This document shows, one piece after another, positions 9,936-20,011 of a stretch of DNA of 64,000 bases; position 1 is the stretch's first letter, and each line of letters opens with the position of its first letter. The stretch lies in NCBI RefSeq assembly GCF_008579165.1, contig NZ_BKCN01000001.1, one strand, 5' to 3'. Both the position numbers and the translations under genes were made by a program. This stretch comes from Iodidimonas nitroreducens (GTDB taxonomy: Bacteria > Pseudomonadota > Alphaproteobacteria > Sphingomonadales > Rhodothalassiaceae). The notes under the pieces were generated by a model. It searched no databases and was not told where the DNA came from. It worked only from the letters and a program-made list of their open reading frames with translations.

Positions 9936-12576
9936 ATGATCAAAGGCTTTAGCAAGGGCATTTTGGGCCTCCTTTTATTGCTTGGCGGCCTTTTGAATTG
10001 GCCGCTGCAAAAGACATGGGCGCAGCTGCTGTGCAATCGGAAACCATTGCCGCGTTTGTCACCCAAAGCCCGGAATTGCTCGACCCCGCATCGGCCTCAT
10101 CCTTATTGGCGGCAGCGGTCACTCTGCGTGATAGCAATCCGCTTTTATCTCTTGATTATGCCGAAAAGGCTTTGGCTCTTTTGTCTGCCACATCTGAAGA
10201 TGAAGGGGGCCAACTATCGTCCCTCCAGGTCAGGGCGATGGCTCTGATGGCCCGGGCTTATACCCGCATGGGCCGCTTCATCGATGCGCGTGATTATGGC
10301 TTGAAAGCCTCTGATCTGGCCTTGCTCGAAGGGGTGGAGGGGCCCGATCTGGCAATGGCTCAGGATTCTTTGGGTACGGCCTATACGCGTCTTGGCGAGA
10401 TGGATATGGCGGTGATCAGCCTGCGTCGCGCCCTTGATATCCGGCGCAAGCTTGGTCAGGAATCGGGGATTATTGAATCCCTGACCAATCTCGCCACCGT
10501 TCATGCCCTGGCCGAAGATCTGGAGGAAGCGCGAACAGGTTTGGTTGAAGCTTTGGAAAGGGCGCGAGTCTATGGCGATCTGCTGCTCATGGCGCGGCTT
10601 TTTGTCAATTTATCCTATGTAATGTTGGAATCCGGGGATGCCGATGAGGCTCTTGTGCTTTTGCAAGAAGGACGCCGTGTGGCCCTGACTGCGGAAAGCC
10701 CGCTTTATATCGCCCACAGCTTTCATAATACCGGCGAAGCTTTGGTTGATCTGGGCCGCATTGACGAGGCGATCCCTTATCTTGAAAAAAGCCTCGAAGT
10801 CTCTAAAAGTCTCAATCTTTTATCGATTTCAAGCGATAATTACTTCTTCCTTTCGCGCATTGCCCTTGATCAGGGGGATCTGGAAAAGGCGCAGAGCCTT
10901 GCAGAAAAGGCTTTGGCTATTGCCCTTGAAAGCGCTGATAATAAGCGATTGCGCGATATTCATCTTTTGCTTAGCGATATTGATCGCCGCGCCGGGCGCC
11001 TGCAATTGGCGCTGGATCATCTGGATGATCATCTGGCTTTGAAGGATCAGATTTTCAATCGTGAAAGTGATTATCGCCTGTCCTTGTTGCAAACGGAATA
11101 TGATCTGGCGGATCGCGAGCAGGCCATTGCCGATCTGAATCGTGAACAGCGGATCAGGATGGATCAACTCGAGCGGGAGCAAGTCATTCGGCAGATGGCA
11201 GGGATCGGCGTGATCCTTCTTTTGCTGATATCGGCGGGCCTTGGCATCAGCCTGCGATCATCGATCCGGGCGCGGCGCGAAGCGGCCCAAAAGGCGATGG
11301 AACTGGAGCAGGCGAAAGAAGCGCTGGCCAAAGCCAATAAGGCGAAAAGTGATCTGCTGGCGGTGACATCCCATGAACTGCGAACGCCCTTGAATGGCAT
11401 TTTGGGGGGCGCGCAGATTTTGTTGAAAGCCGATCTGGATGACGCCCATAAAAAACATCTGGCCGCGATGTATCGTTCAGGCTCGGCGCTTTTATCGATT
11501 TTGAACGATCTGCTCGATAGCACGAAAATCGAGGCCGGGCGGATCGAACTCAAGGTGGAAAAAGTCGATATTCGGGCGCTTTGCGATGAATTTCAGGATT
11601 TCTGGGCCCCCAATGCCCGGGAAAAGGGGCTGTCCTTCTCGATCAGTACGGCATCCGATGTGCCCACCCATCTGATGATCGATCCCGTACGGATTCAGCA
11701 GGTGCTTTATAATCTGATTTCCAACGCTTTGAAATTCACCGAAAGCGGGGGAATCGATATAGAGGTCGATCTTGTTGATGCCAAACGCCAAAATGATTCC
11801 AAAAGCGGGAAAAAGCATTTACGCCTGATGGTCCAGGATAGCGGCCCGGGCATTTCACCTGCCATGCGTGATCATCTGTTCGAGCAGTATAATCATGGGG
11901 AATTGGGGACCGCCGGGGGATTGCGGGGCACCGGGCTTGGTTTGCATATCTGTTTCCAATTGGTTTCCAGAATGGGCGGCGAAATCGGCTTTGACAGCGA
12001 AGAAGGCGTGGGCAGCCGCTTCTGGTTCACTTTGCCATTTGATTGCGCGGATCAGGATCAAGAGTGCGCGTCTGATGATCGCAAAAAAAGCGCACCCGTA
12101 TCCGCTAACGCCCCCTCAGCCGAATCGGCATCTAAAGCTTTTTGTGATGGTGCCCAGAAGGCATCCGCAGTGAAGCCCGCGCCGGTTTTATCTGATCGCA
12201 TCCGGGTGCTGGTGGCGGATGATAATCAGCTCAATCAAAATTTGATGGCGGCCATTCTGGAAGGCTGGAATGTCGATTTTGAAGTGGTGGCCGATGGCGC
12301 GGAAGCCTGGATCGGGTGAAATGCGGGCCTTGGGATATTATCCTGATGGATGCCAATATGCCCAATATGGATGGGGTGGAAGCGGCTCGGGCCATTCGGG
12401 CTCTGGATAACGGGCGGGCCGAAATTCCGATCATCGCCCTCACCGCCAATGCCATGGAACAGGATAAAGAACGCTATGTGGAGGCCGGAATGAATGGCTA
12501 TGTGGAAAAGCCGGTCAATCTTTCGGTTCTGGCGCAAGAAATCGTCCGCTTGACCGGGGCAACCCTTGATGTTTGA
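9936..12576 (+). CDS. TPR-containing hybrid sensor histidine kinase (two one-base frameshifts)
   Basis: Three frames read in succession give a kinase of about 880 residues. It begins with a signal peptide or N-terminal membrane segment (MIKGFSKGILGLLLLLGGLL). A long tetratricopeptide array follows (about 60-400), with A-G-L-Y pattern repeats such as AMAQDSLGTAYTRLGEMDMA. A transmembrane helix lies near 420-440, then a coiled coil, HisKA with SHELRTPLNGILGG near 478, and HATPase_c with N/G1/G2 boxes (DSGPGIS, GTGLGLHICFQL). The C-terminal receiver carries ILMDANMPNMDG. Frame breaks lie at the GGG at 10018-10020 and the CC at 12306-12307; one extra base in each run restores a continuous protein. 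TPR regions outside the membrane in such kinases probably sense proteins or peptides (inference). Confidence 0.85.
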
Positions 12577-12688
12577 ATCGGGCATTGGGTCGTGCCTGAA
12601 TTTTATGCGAAGCCGCACTTATAAGTTGACAGCATTTTTCAGATGGTCATATGGTTTGACTGTGAAAAACTTGGAAACATATCCGCCC

Positions 12689-13099
12689 ATGGGGGCATGT
12701 CTGCGCAGGGGGCAAAGGCTTTTGCTGGCCGCCCTGCTTTTGCGCGCCCTGATCCCTGTGGGCTATATGCTCAATTATTCTTCTCTCATAACGGGTGAAA
12801 GCCTGATCGTTTTGTGCCCCACCGGGCTTGAGGGTTTGGTCGAGGGCACGGCTTTCGAATCGGTTTTGAGCGATCATGGCCATCATGGGGCCAATGATGG
12901 CGAAGGCGTGGTTCACCGTGATGCGGCTCCTTGTGTGTTTGCCGCTTTGGCAGCGCTGTTGCTCATCCTTTCGGTCCTGTGCTTTATCCTCGGCCTGTGG
13001 CCCGCCCTCCGCGCATGGGTGGCGCCTCAGTCTGTTTTGGGTCGGCGCGCCCTTATCAATCCCCGGCATCCCGCCCGGGCCCCGCCCGCTTTTGCATGA
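12689..13099 (+). CDS. Small membrane protein with His-rich loop (DUF2946-like)
   Basis: This 136-residue protein has an N-terminal membrane helix (LLLAALLLRALIPVGYML), a periplasmic loop containing HGHHG and further His residues, and a second helix near 85-110 (FAALAALLLILSVLCFIL). The arrangement resembles DUF2946-type proteins, often found next to TonB-dependent metal receptors; assignment is by pattern only. Start 12689 begins with MGACLRRGQR directly before the first helix; longer in-frame starts back to 12566 exist. It precedes a TonB-dependent receptor and a PepSY protein, which supports a role in metal uptake or handling. Confidence 0.55.
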   Translation: MGACLRRGQRLLLAALLLRALIPVGYMLNYSSLITGESLIVLCPTGLEGLVEGTAFESVLSDHGHHGANDGEGVVHRDAAPCVFAALAALLLILSVLCFILGLWPALRAWVAPQSVLGRRALINPRHPARAPPAFA

Positions 13100-13203
13100 A
13101 CCTCTTGTTTTAGGGGGTGTCTGCGCGCCTGTGGCGGCGGATGCTTTAATGCAAAAAAGGATCATTCAGCAGCCTTTTGGGCTGTCAGGATCCGTGCGGG
13201 ATA

Positions 13204-15381
13204 ATGACGATGGACCAGTGCTATTTTAAGACGCTGCGGCAAGATGCCAGCGTTCAAGAAACTTTCGTGCGAAAAACGCGGCGTGCGCCCTTTTACGGGC
13301 TATTGGCAAGCCTTGTGCTCCACGGCCAGATGGCGAGAGCGGAAACCGAAACCTCGTCCTTAACGGATGCGGCTGGCGAAGATGACAAGAGCCGCTCGAT
13401 CGTTGAAGAAATCATCGTTACCGGCGGTCGCTCCGGCTCGATGACAGCGCCCTCATTGGAAGAGGCGCGGCGGGCGATGGCGCGAATCCCCGGATCGGTG
13501 GATCTGGTGGCTGAAGAATCCTTCGATAATCAATATGTGGAGCATCTGGGGGATATGCTCAGAATGACCCCGGGTGTGGTGGCCCAGGAGCGCTATTCGG
13601 AAGAAATCCGCCTGTCGATCCGGGGTTCGGGCCTGAGCCTGAACAATCATCTGCGCGGGGTGGAGCTTTTGCTGGATGGCACCCCGATCAATTTCGGTGA
13701 TGGCTTTGGCGATTTTCAGGAAATTGATAGTCGGCTGGTGCGTTATCTTGAAGTGTTCAAGGGTGGCAATGGCCTGAAATATGGATCGGCCACCTTGGGC
13801 GGGGCGATCAATATCGTTACCCCCACCGGCCGCACGGCGCGCTCTGCCAATAGTCTGACCCTTGAGGGCGGCAGTTTTGAGACGGCGCGCTTAACCGGAA
13901 CCTTGGCCCGGGCGGGCGAAAATTATGATGTTTTCGTCGGTGCGTCCGGGGTGCATTCCAATCAGTTTCGCGATCACAGCACACAGGTGACCGGCCGCTT
14001 CACCACCAATGTGGGGATCAAACTTTCGGAAGGGGTGGAAACCCGATTTTATCTGATCGCCAATCATATCAATCAGGAAATCCCCGGTTCGCGAACCGCT
14101 GAGGAGTCTTTGACGAATAGAAAAGGCGCGGTCCCCAATAATATTGCCAATGATTGGGCGCGGGATATTCGCTCTTTGCGGCTCATCAATAAAACCAGTG
14201 TCCAGATTGGGGCTGCGGGCCAGCTTGATTTCGGTGCCTGGGGCACCTTGCGTGATCTGGATCACCCGATTTTCGTGTTCATCGATGATGAAACCACGGA
14301 TGTGGGGCTTTTTGGCCGCTATAGCGATAGCCGTTTATTTGGCGGCCTGCGCCATGATCTGAGCATGGGCATGACCGTGCGGCGCAGCAACACCGATGAT
14401 GATTGGTTTGTCAATCTGGCGGGAAAGCGTGGCCCGCAGATTCAATCCACCGAAAGAAAAGCCGGGCATCTTCAGGCCTATGTGGCGGATCAGATTTACC
14501 TCACCCCCAGCATAGCCCTGGATCTGGGGGTGCAGGCCTTTGTCACCACGCGGGATTTCACGGATAATTTTGTTGCCAATAATGATGACAAAATCACCTA
14601 TTCCGCCGTTAATCCCAAAATCGGTGTGCTGTGGGATGTGATGGAAAGCGGCCAGATCTGGGCCAATGTCACCCGCAGCGCTGAACCGCCCAGCTTTTCA
14701 GAATTGATCCAAAGCCCCATTCTGCGTTTTGTGCCTTTGGAAAAACAAACCGGCTGGACCGGCGAGATCGGCAGCCGTGGGGCGCTGGGGGCTGTGGCCT
14801 GGGACCTCACCTTCTTTCGCGCCTGGCTCAAGAATGAAATGCTGAAATTTGCTGTGGATGGCAATATTCCGGCCAATACCTTCAATGCCGATGATACGGT
14901 GCATCAAGGGATCGAAGCCGGATTGCATTGGACGGCGCTGAGCGGTTTATTTGCCCGCGAAGCCAGCCGGATCATCATTGAGGGTGCCTATACCTTCAGC
15001 GATTTCTTTTTTGATGATGATGCGCAATTTGGGGATAATCAGCTTCCCGTTACGGCTCGCCATTTGTTCAATGGGGAAATCCGGCTGGAAGAACCCGATC
15101 GCTATCATATCGCCCTCAGCCTTGAATGGGCACCGAAAGCGCCCTTCGTCGATTTTGCCAATAGCTTAAGGGCCAGCGATTATGCCGTTTTTGGGGTAAA
15201 GGGCGGGGTCACTTTAAGGCCCGGTCTCGAATTCTATGCCGATATTCAAAATATCACCGATAAACGCTATCTGGCGACCTTCTCGACAGTGATCGATGCG
15301 CAGGCCCCCGGAACGGCGCTCAATGTCTTCACACCCGGAGACGGCATTGGGGTTTTTGCAGGCATTAAAGCAAGGTTCTGA
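13204..15381 (+). CDS. TonB-dependent outer-membrane receptor, FecA-like
   Basis: This protein of about 725 residues has an N-terminal signal region (GLLASLVLHGQMARA), a TonB box-like stretch (EEIIVTGGR), a plug domain (IPGSVDLVAEESF to GATLGGAINIVTP-like segment) and a 22-strand barrel ending in the C-terminal aromatic signature IKARF. It takes up a chelate or metal complex in a TonB-dependent way. The plug most resembles Fe(III)-dicitrate-type receptors. The flanking His-rich membrane proteins suggest a metal cargo, but it cannot be identified here. ATG 13204 is used; a TTG start at 13177 is possible. Confidence 0.9.
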   Translation: MTMDQCYFKTLRQDASVQETFVRKTRRAPFYGLLASLVLHGQMARAETETSSLTDAAGEDDKSRSIVEEIIVTGGRSGSMTAPSLEEARRAMARIPGSVDLVAEESFDNQYVEHLGDMLRMTPGVVAQERYSEEIRLSIRGSGLSLNNHLRGVELLLDGTPINFGDGFGDFQEIDSRLVRYLEVFKGGNGLKYGSATLGGAINIVTPTGRTARSANSLTLEGGSFETARLTGTLARAGENYDVFVGASGVHSNQFRDHSTQVTGRFTTNVGIKLSEGVETRFYLIANHINQEIPGSRTAEESLTNRKGAVPNNIANDWARDIRSLRLINKTSVQIGAAGQLDFGAWGTLRDLDHPIFVFIDDETTDVGLFGRYSDSRLFGGLRHDLSMGMTVRRSNTDDDWFVNLAGKRGPQIQSTERKAGHLQAYVADQIYLTPSIALDLGVQAFVTTRDFTDNFVANNDDKITYSAVNPKIGVLWDVMESGQIWANVTRSAEPPSFSELIQSPILRFVPLEKQTGWTGEIGSRGALGAVAWDLTFFRAWLKNEMLKFAVDGNIPANTFNADDTVHQGIEAGLHWTALSGLFAREASRIIIEGAYTFSDFFFDDDAQFGDNQLPVTARHLFNGEIRLEEPDRYHIALSLEWAPKAPFVDFANSLRASDYAVFGVKGGVTLRPGLEFYADIQNITDKRYLATFSTVIDAQAPGTALNVFTPGDGIGVFAGIKARF

Positions 15382-15383
15382 TC

Positions 15384-16906
15384 ATGAAGGCATTCAGTTT
15401 CAAATGGCATCATCGCATCACCTGGATAGCCGGGGTGGCGGCCATTTTGTGGGGTTTGTCGGGTTTATCGCATCCCATCATGGTTTGGATCTCGCCAAAG
15501 CCTGCGGCTTTCGCCCCGCCCGTTTGGCCATTGGATCTGACAGGGGCGCTCAGCCCCGCCCAGATCATGGAAAAGGCCGGTGTTGAGACTGTCTTTGAAC
15601 TGCGTGCCGTCGCTCTTCGTGATCAAAGTTATTATCTGCTGAGGGAAACAGCAGATAAGCCTCGGCGGCTATTTGATCCGCGCAGTGGCGCCGAGGACAA
15701 TAGGGCGGACCGGGCCAGGGCGATTGCTCTGGCCCGGCACTATAGCTCAGATCAGCAAAGCCCTGTGAAAAGCAGCGCCTATCTGGCTGATTTCACTGCT
15801 GGTTATACCGAAAATAATCGTTTGTTGCCGGTTTGGAAAATTGCCTTTGATCGCTCAGATGATCTGGTGGTTTATGTGGATAGCGGCAGCGGCAATCTGG
15901 CCACCATCGATCATAAGCACCGGCGGCGTTTGTCAGCCTTTTTCACCAATGTGCATCTTTTGGCCTTTTTGCCTCTGATGCGGAATGGGTGCGGCTGTTG
16001 CTGATCGGGGCCCTGGTGGGCAGCTTGTTTTTTGCCTCGGCGCTGGGGCTTTCGCTGATTTTTTTCATCCGCCGCAAAGCCGGTTTAAGCCGGGCGCGAT
16101 CCTTGCACCATCTGTTGGCTTATGGCGCGGCGATCCCGGCTTTGATGTTTTCGGCCAGCGGATTTTATCATCTGATCCAGTCTTCATCCCTTTTGGATGC
16201 GCAAGACCCCTCTATGCCGCCTGTGATGCTGAGCCGGGCAGACATGGCAGGCACCGATCCGCGCCATTTGATGGCCATTCCCCCAGAGCATGATGGCGGG
16301 GGGCAACAGGTGATGGGGGCCATGGCCGTTCGCGCGGAAGATGGCACGATTTTATGGCGTTTGGCCCTGAGCCCGGCGGGGATTGAGGGGGCTGCGGGCA
16401 AAGCGGGGTCCGCTGATATGCACGAACATGCCCATCATGATCATAGCGCGGCAACATCCGCGCCCCCAACACGGTCGGCCCTGTGGGTGCGCGGCGATGA
16501 TGGCCAGCCCATCCTGGATGCGGGCGAGGCCATCGCCCGGATTTTGGCCAGCCGCGCTGTGGGCGTGGATCAGCAGAAGATCGACAGGGTTGAGCCCGTG
16601 GCTCGCTTTTCAGCCGATTATGGCTTTATCAATAAGCGCCTGCCGGTGTGGCGGGTTGCATTCGAGGATAGCGCTTTGCCCCGCATATTTGTGGATGCTG
16701 CCGATGGGGTGATCGCCGCGCGCAGCACGGCTGCCGATCGATTGGAAAGCCGGGTGTTCAGCTTCGTTCATAAATGGGGGTTTCTTAATTGGATGGGCCA
16801 GAAACCCCGCGATCTGGTGATCATGTTTTTTGTATCGCTGATTGTGCTGACGGCGATTTTTGGGTGGATTCTGCAGGTGCGCCGGTTGCAAAACAGGCGC
16901 AGATAA
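15384..16906 (+). CDS. PepSY-associated transmembrane protein (one-base frameshift)
   Basis: Two frames give one protein of about 507 residues, the normal length for PepSY_TM proteins that accompany siderophore or metal receptors. Part 1 (15384 to about 15970) has a TM helix (GVAAILWGLSGL) and a PepSY-like periplasmic domain. Part 2 starts with a TM helix (RLLLIGALVGSLFFASALGL) and has more helices, a His-rich periplasmic segment (MHEHAHHDHS) and a second PepSY-like domain (RLPVWRVAFEDS). Adding one T to the TTTTT at 15966-15970 gives LLAFFASDAEWVRLLLIG and joins the parts. It starts 3 bases after the receptor stop, so it is co-transcribed. The role may be ferric or metal reduction at the membrane, as suggested for the family. 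Confidence 0.8.
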
Positions 16907-17025
16907 ACGCCCGAAAAAGGGGGGCACCGCTGCTTTTTCCCGCAAAGCACTTGATTCCGATCAAAAGCAGGCGTTGAGTGGTGGCTATACTGCATGCATC
17001 AATCACTTTGCAAAAGGATGAGAGC

Positions 17026-17469
17026 ATGGCCGATCAACCGCTTTATATCATTGGTGTCGATGGCAGCGCGTGCAGCAAAAGGGCTGTGGAATTCTGTGCC
17101 CGCCATGCGCAGCAGACCGGAGCCAAACTGCTTTTGGCAACCATTGTGCATTGGTCGGGTTTTGCCCCCCTTTCGGTGGAAGAAGCCATGCGCCGCCCTA
17201 TCGATAAGCAACAGGAAGAACGGGTCGCCCGGGAAACGGTGCTGGAACCCCTGGTCAAGCTGGCCAATGATTTGGGGGTGGAGCCGGTGGAAACCTATTA
17301 TAGCTGGGGGCACCCCGCCCATAGCCTTGCGCACTTGGCAAAAGAGCGCAAAGCCGAGATGATTTTTGTCGGGCGCAGGGGCCATTCCGCCTTGAGCGAT
17401 CTGCTCTTGGGGTCGGTCGCTAATTCGCTTGCCCATATATCGGATGTACCGGTTGTTCTGGTACCGTAA
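17026..17469 (+). CDS. Universal stress protein (UspA family)
   Basis: This 147-residue single-domain protein has the Usp fold: a start strand LYIIGVDGSACSKRAVEFC and the ATP-binding GxxGxSxLxDLLLGSVAN motif (GRRGHSALSDLLLGSVANS) with a VPVVLVP end. The ATP-binding glycines are present, so it belongs to the nucleotide-binding group. AGGATGAG precedes ATG 17026; longer upstream in-frame starts are ignored. It is followed after 24 bases by a thiolase gene. Confidence 0.9.
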   Translation: MADQPLYIIGVDGSACSKRAVEFCARHAQQTGAKLLLATIVHWSGFAPLSVEEAMRRPIDKQQEERVARETVLEPLVKLANDLGVEPVETYYSWGHPAHSLAHLAKERKAEMIFVGRRGHSALSDLLLGSVANSLAHISDVPVVLVP

Positions 17470-17493
17470 CAAATAGATCAAGGATGAAATTTC

Positions 17494-18672
17494 ATGCATG
17501 ATGCCGTGATCGTTTCCACCGCCCGAACCGCTATCGGAAAAGCCTATCGCGGGGCCTTGAACAATACGCCGTCCCCCACCCTTGCGGGGCATGTGATCAA
17601 GGCTGCGGTGGAGCGGGCGGGGGTGGATCCGGCAGAGATCGAGGATGTGATTTTGGGGGCCGCCCTGCAACAAGGCGTGCAAACCCCCAATATCGGCCGA
17701 TTGGCGGCTTTGCGGGCGGGCTTGCCGGTGGGGGTGCCGGGAATGTCGATTGATCGCCAATGCGCTTCCGGCTTGATGGCAATCAGTGTGGCGGCCAAGC
17801 AGGTTCTGTTTGACGGACAGGCAATCGCCATCGGTGGCGGTGTCGAATCCATTTCGATGGTGCAAACCGAAAAATTCCGTGTCGAGCCTGATCTGTCTTT
17901 GGTCGAGATGCATCCGGCGGCCTATATGCCGATGATCGATACCGCCGAGATTGTTGCCCGCCGCTATGGGATCAGCCGTGAAGCGCAGGATGCTTATGCG
18001 CTGGAATCCCAGCAGCGCACGGCCGCCGCCCAAAAGGCGGGGCGCTTTGATGCGGAAATCGTCCCCTATACCGCCAATATGCTGGTCAAAAACAAGGAAA
18101 GCGGTGAAATTTCGGCGCAAAGCGTGATCTTGCAAAAAGACGAAGGCAATCGCCCGGAAACAACCTATGAAGGGCTGCAAAGTCTGGCAGCGGTGCGGGG
18201 GCCCGATCATTTCATCACCGCGGGCAATGCCAGCCAGCTTTCCGATGGGGCCAGCGCCAGCCTGATCATGGATAGCCGCGAGGCAGAGCGCCGGGGCCTT
18301 TCGCCTTTGGGCATTTATCGGGGCATGGCCGTGGCGGGCACCGAGCCTGATGAAATGGGCATTGGCCCGGTTTATGCCATTCCCAAACTTTTGAAGGCCC
18401 ATGATCTCAAGATCGATGATATCGGCTTGTGGGAACTGAACGAAGCCTTTGCGGTGCAGGCGCTTTATTGTCGGGATCGTTTGGGTATCGATCCCGATCT
18501 GTTCAATGTCAATGGCGGGGCGATCTCCATCGGCCATCCTTATGGTATGTCGGGTGCGCGGATGACCGGCCATGCCCTGATCGAGGGCAAAAGGCGGGGG
18601 GCGAAATTCGTGGTGGTAACCATGTGCATCGGCGGTGGTCAGGGGGCGGCGGGCCTGTTTGAGGTGGTGTGA
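17494..18672 (+). CDS. Acetyl-CoA acyltransferase (thiolase)
   Basis: This 392-residue thiolase catalyses thiolytic cleavage of 3-ketoacyl-CoA or the reverse condensation. The nucleophile is Cys90 in DRQCASGLMAI. The catalytic His lies in NGGAISIGHPYGMSGARM near 348, and the acid/base Cys in CIGGGQGAAG near 378. The NEAFA motif (ELNEAFAVQAL) is present. Length and motifs fit beta-oxidation (FadA/PcaF-like) and biosynthetic thiolases alike. No hydratase/dehydrogenase partner is adjacent, so the pathway is undecided. Confidence 0.93.
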   Translation: MHDAVIVSTARTAIGKAYRGALNNTPSPTLAGHVIKAAVERAGVDPAEIEDVILGAALQQGVQTPNIGRLAALRAGLPVGVPGMSIDRQCASGLMAISVAAKQVLFDGQAIAIGGGVESISMVQTEKFRVEPDLSLVEMHPAAYMPMIDTAEIVARRYGISREAQDAYALESQQRTAAAQKAGRFDAEIVPYTANMLVKNKESGEISAQSVILQKDEGNRPETTYEGLQSLAAVRGPDHFITAGNASQLSDGASASLIMDSREAERRGLSPLGIYRGMAVAGTEPDEMGIGPVYAIPKLLKAHDLKIDDIGLWELNEAFAVQALYCRDRLGIDPDLFNVNGGAISIGHPYGMSGARMTGHALIEGKRRGAKFVVVTMCIGGGQGAAGLFEVV

Positions 18673-18686
18673 AGGCGGCTGCCCGT

Positions 18687-19115
18687 TCAGTTTGGCCGGT
18701 CGCGCCTGTTGCCATCCTTGTCGCGCGGGCGATCCCGATCACGGCCCCGATCACGGCCTTGGCTGTCATGCTCGATGATGACCGGATAGTCACCTAAATA
18801 GCCGCCAGAATAGCCGCCCAAAGCGCCGCCGGGCGCATAATCAGCGCCAAATTCGGCCCCGGATTCAGCACCTGGCAGGCTGCATTGGGGCTGCATGAGC
18901 GAGCAATTCCACCGCCAGCGGGCGGGCAGGCCGCGCGCCGGTTCGGCATTGGCATAGCCACATTCACAAACCCGATTGGCCTGACAGCTCAGCGCTCCTT
19001 CATATTGGGCGGTGCATAAAGGAATGCTTTGGGCGGGTGGCGGATCATCCTGAGCTGCAGCCAGTGGGTGGCCCAGCATCATCAGCAGCATGAAAAGGAC
19101 AGTGGATTTGAACAT
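18687..19115 (-). CDS. Secreted protein with Cys-containing core and Arg/Asp repeat tail
   Basis: This 142-residue protein is not recognised. It has a signal peptide (FKSTVLFMLLMMLGHPLAAA) and a core with six cysteines (LCTAQYEGALSCQANRVC, ECGY, NCSLMQPQC) that could form three disulfides in the periplasm. A Gly/Tyr-rich stretch (GGALGGYSGGYLGDY) follows, and the C-terminal tail is low-complexity Arg/Asp/Gly (RDRGRDRDRPRDKD). It is convergent with the thiolase gene, with 14 bases between stops. No function can be given. Confidence 0.65.
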   Translation of the reverse strand: MFKSTVLFMLLMMLGHPLAAAQDDPPPAQSIPLCTAQYEGALSCQANRVCECGYANAEPARGLPARWRWNCSLMQPQCSLPGAESGAEFGADYAPGGALGGYSGGYLGDYPVIIEHDSQGRDRGRDRDRPRDKDGNRRDRPN

Positions 19116-19237
19116 ATTCGGTCACTCCGCAGATCGATCAGATCCTTATTCTATGGAATGATAACATTTAAGGTCTTAAATTCTGGTTTTGATTATGGCA
19201 TAGCAAGGCTAGGTTGACAGATGGATTGTAAGCGCTG

Positions 19238-19840
19238 ATGCCTTGGATCAAAACCATTGCGCCTGTTGATGCGAGCGGTGATCTTGTATCGATCTATGAA
19301 TCCGTGGCGGATCATGGGCGCGTGGATGGCATTCTCATTGCGCAATCCCTGAAGCCCGAAACGATCAAGGGGCATGTGGCCCTTTATCAGGCCATTTTTG
19401 ATGAACGCACCAGCCATCTGCCTTTGTGGATGCTGCAGATGGTGGGGGTTTATACCAGCCTTGTGAATGGCTGCCCTTATTGTATCGAACAATCCTTTGG
19501 CGATTTGTGCCTTGCTTTGCATGATGATTGCCAGGCCCGTGATATTCGGGCGGCATTGGAAGCAGGCTTGCCGCAAACCGCCCTTGAGGGCAAGGCTCTG
19601 GCGGCGGCGCATTATGCTGAAAAGCTGGCCCGCAGCCCGCGCGCCATGAAACGATCCGATGTTGAAGCCCTGCGCGACGCTGGCTTTGAAGATGCTGAAA
19701 TTCTCGAAATCAATCAGGCGGTGGCTTATTTTTCCTATGCCAATCGCACTATTTTGGGTTTGGGGCTTTCCGATGATGATTTGTCCCCCACGCCCTTGCC
19801 GCAATCAGCCGCTGCCGGGCTGCGCGATGCGCCGGTCTAG
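19238..19840 (+). CDS. AhpD-like / carboxymuconolactone decarboxylase-family protein
   Basis: This 200-residue all-helical protein belongs to the AhpD/CMD superfamily. It has the redox CPYC motif at 79-82 (VNGCPYCIEQSFGDL) and the long helix pairs typical of peroxidase-related AhpD proteins. The family usually has His a few residues after the second Cys (CxxCxxxH). Here that place holds Gln/Ser, so peroxidatic activity may be altered. Peroxide or organic hydroperoxide reduction is an inference. It stands alone, followed by a copy of the GC-rich intergenic repeat. Confidence 0.75.
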   Translation: MPWIKTIAPVDASGDLVSIYESVADHGRVDGILIAQSLKPETIKGHVALYQAIFDERTSHLPLWMLQMVGVYTSLVNGCPYCIEQSFGDLCLALHDDCQARDIRAALEAGLPQTALEGKALAAAHYAEKLARSPRAMKRSDVEALRDAGFEDAEILEINQAVAYFSYANRTILGLGLSDDDLSPTPLPQSAAAGLRDAPV

Positions 19841-19892
19841 GTCATTGACGCGCGGGCACTCTCAGCCTTTGCCCCTAGCCCTTTTTTCATCG

Positions 19893-19985
19893 CCCCGGGC
19901 TTGGTTCGGGGTCCATCTGGTCAAGGGCTGAGGGTGGGAAAAAGTGAACCCCGGCTCGGGGGCCGGGGTAACGATATTTGCGTGG
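19893..19985 (+). repeat. GC-rich intergenic repeat, copy 1
   Basis: Two palindromic GC-rich arms (CCCCGGGCTTGGTTCGGGG-type and CCCCGGCTCGGGGGCCGGGG) surround a core containing TCCATCTGGTCAAGGGCT and end in ACGATATTTG. The same layout recurs near 33985 and 53492. It lies between the convergent AhpD-like gene and ahcY. Confidence 0.8.
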
Positions 19986-20011
19986 TGCGATTGCACGCGA
20001 GATCAAAAAGA

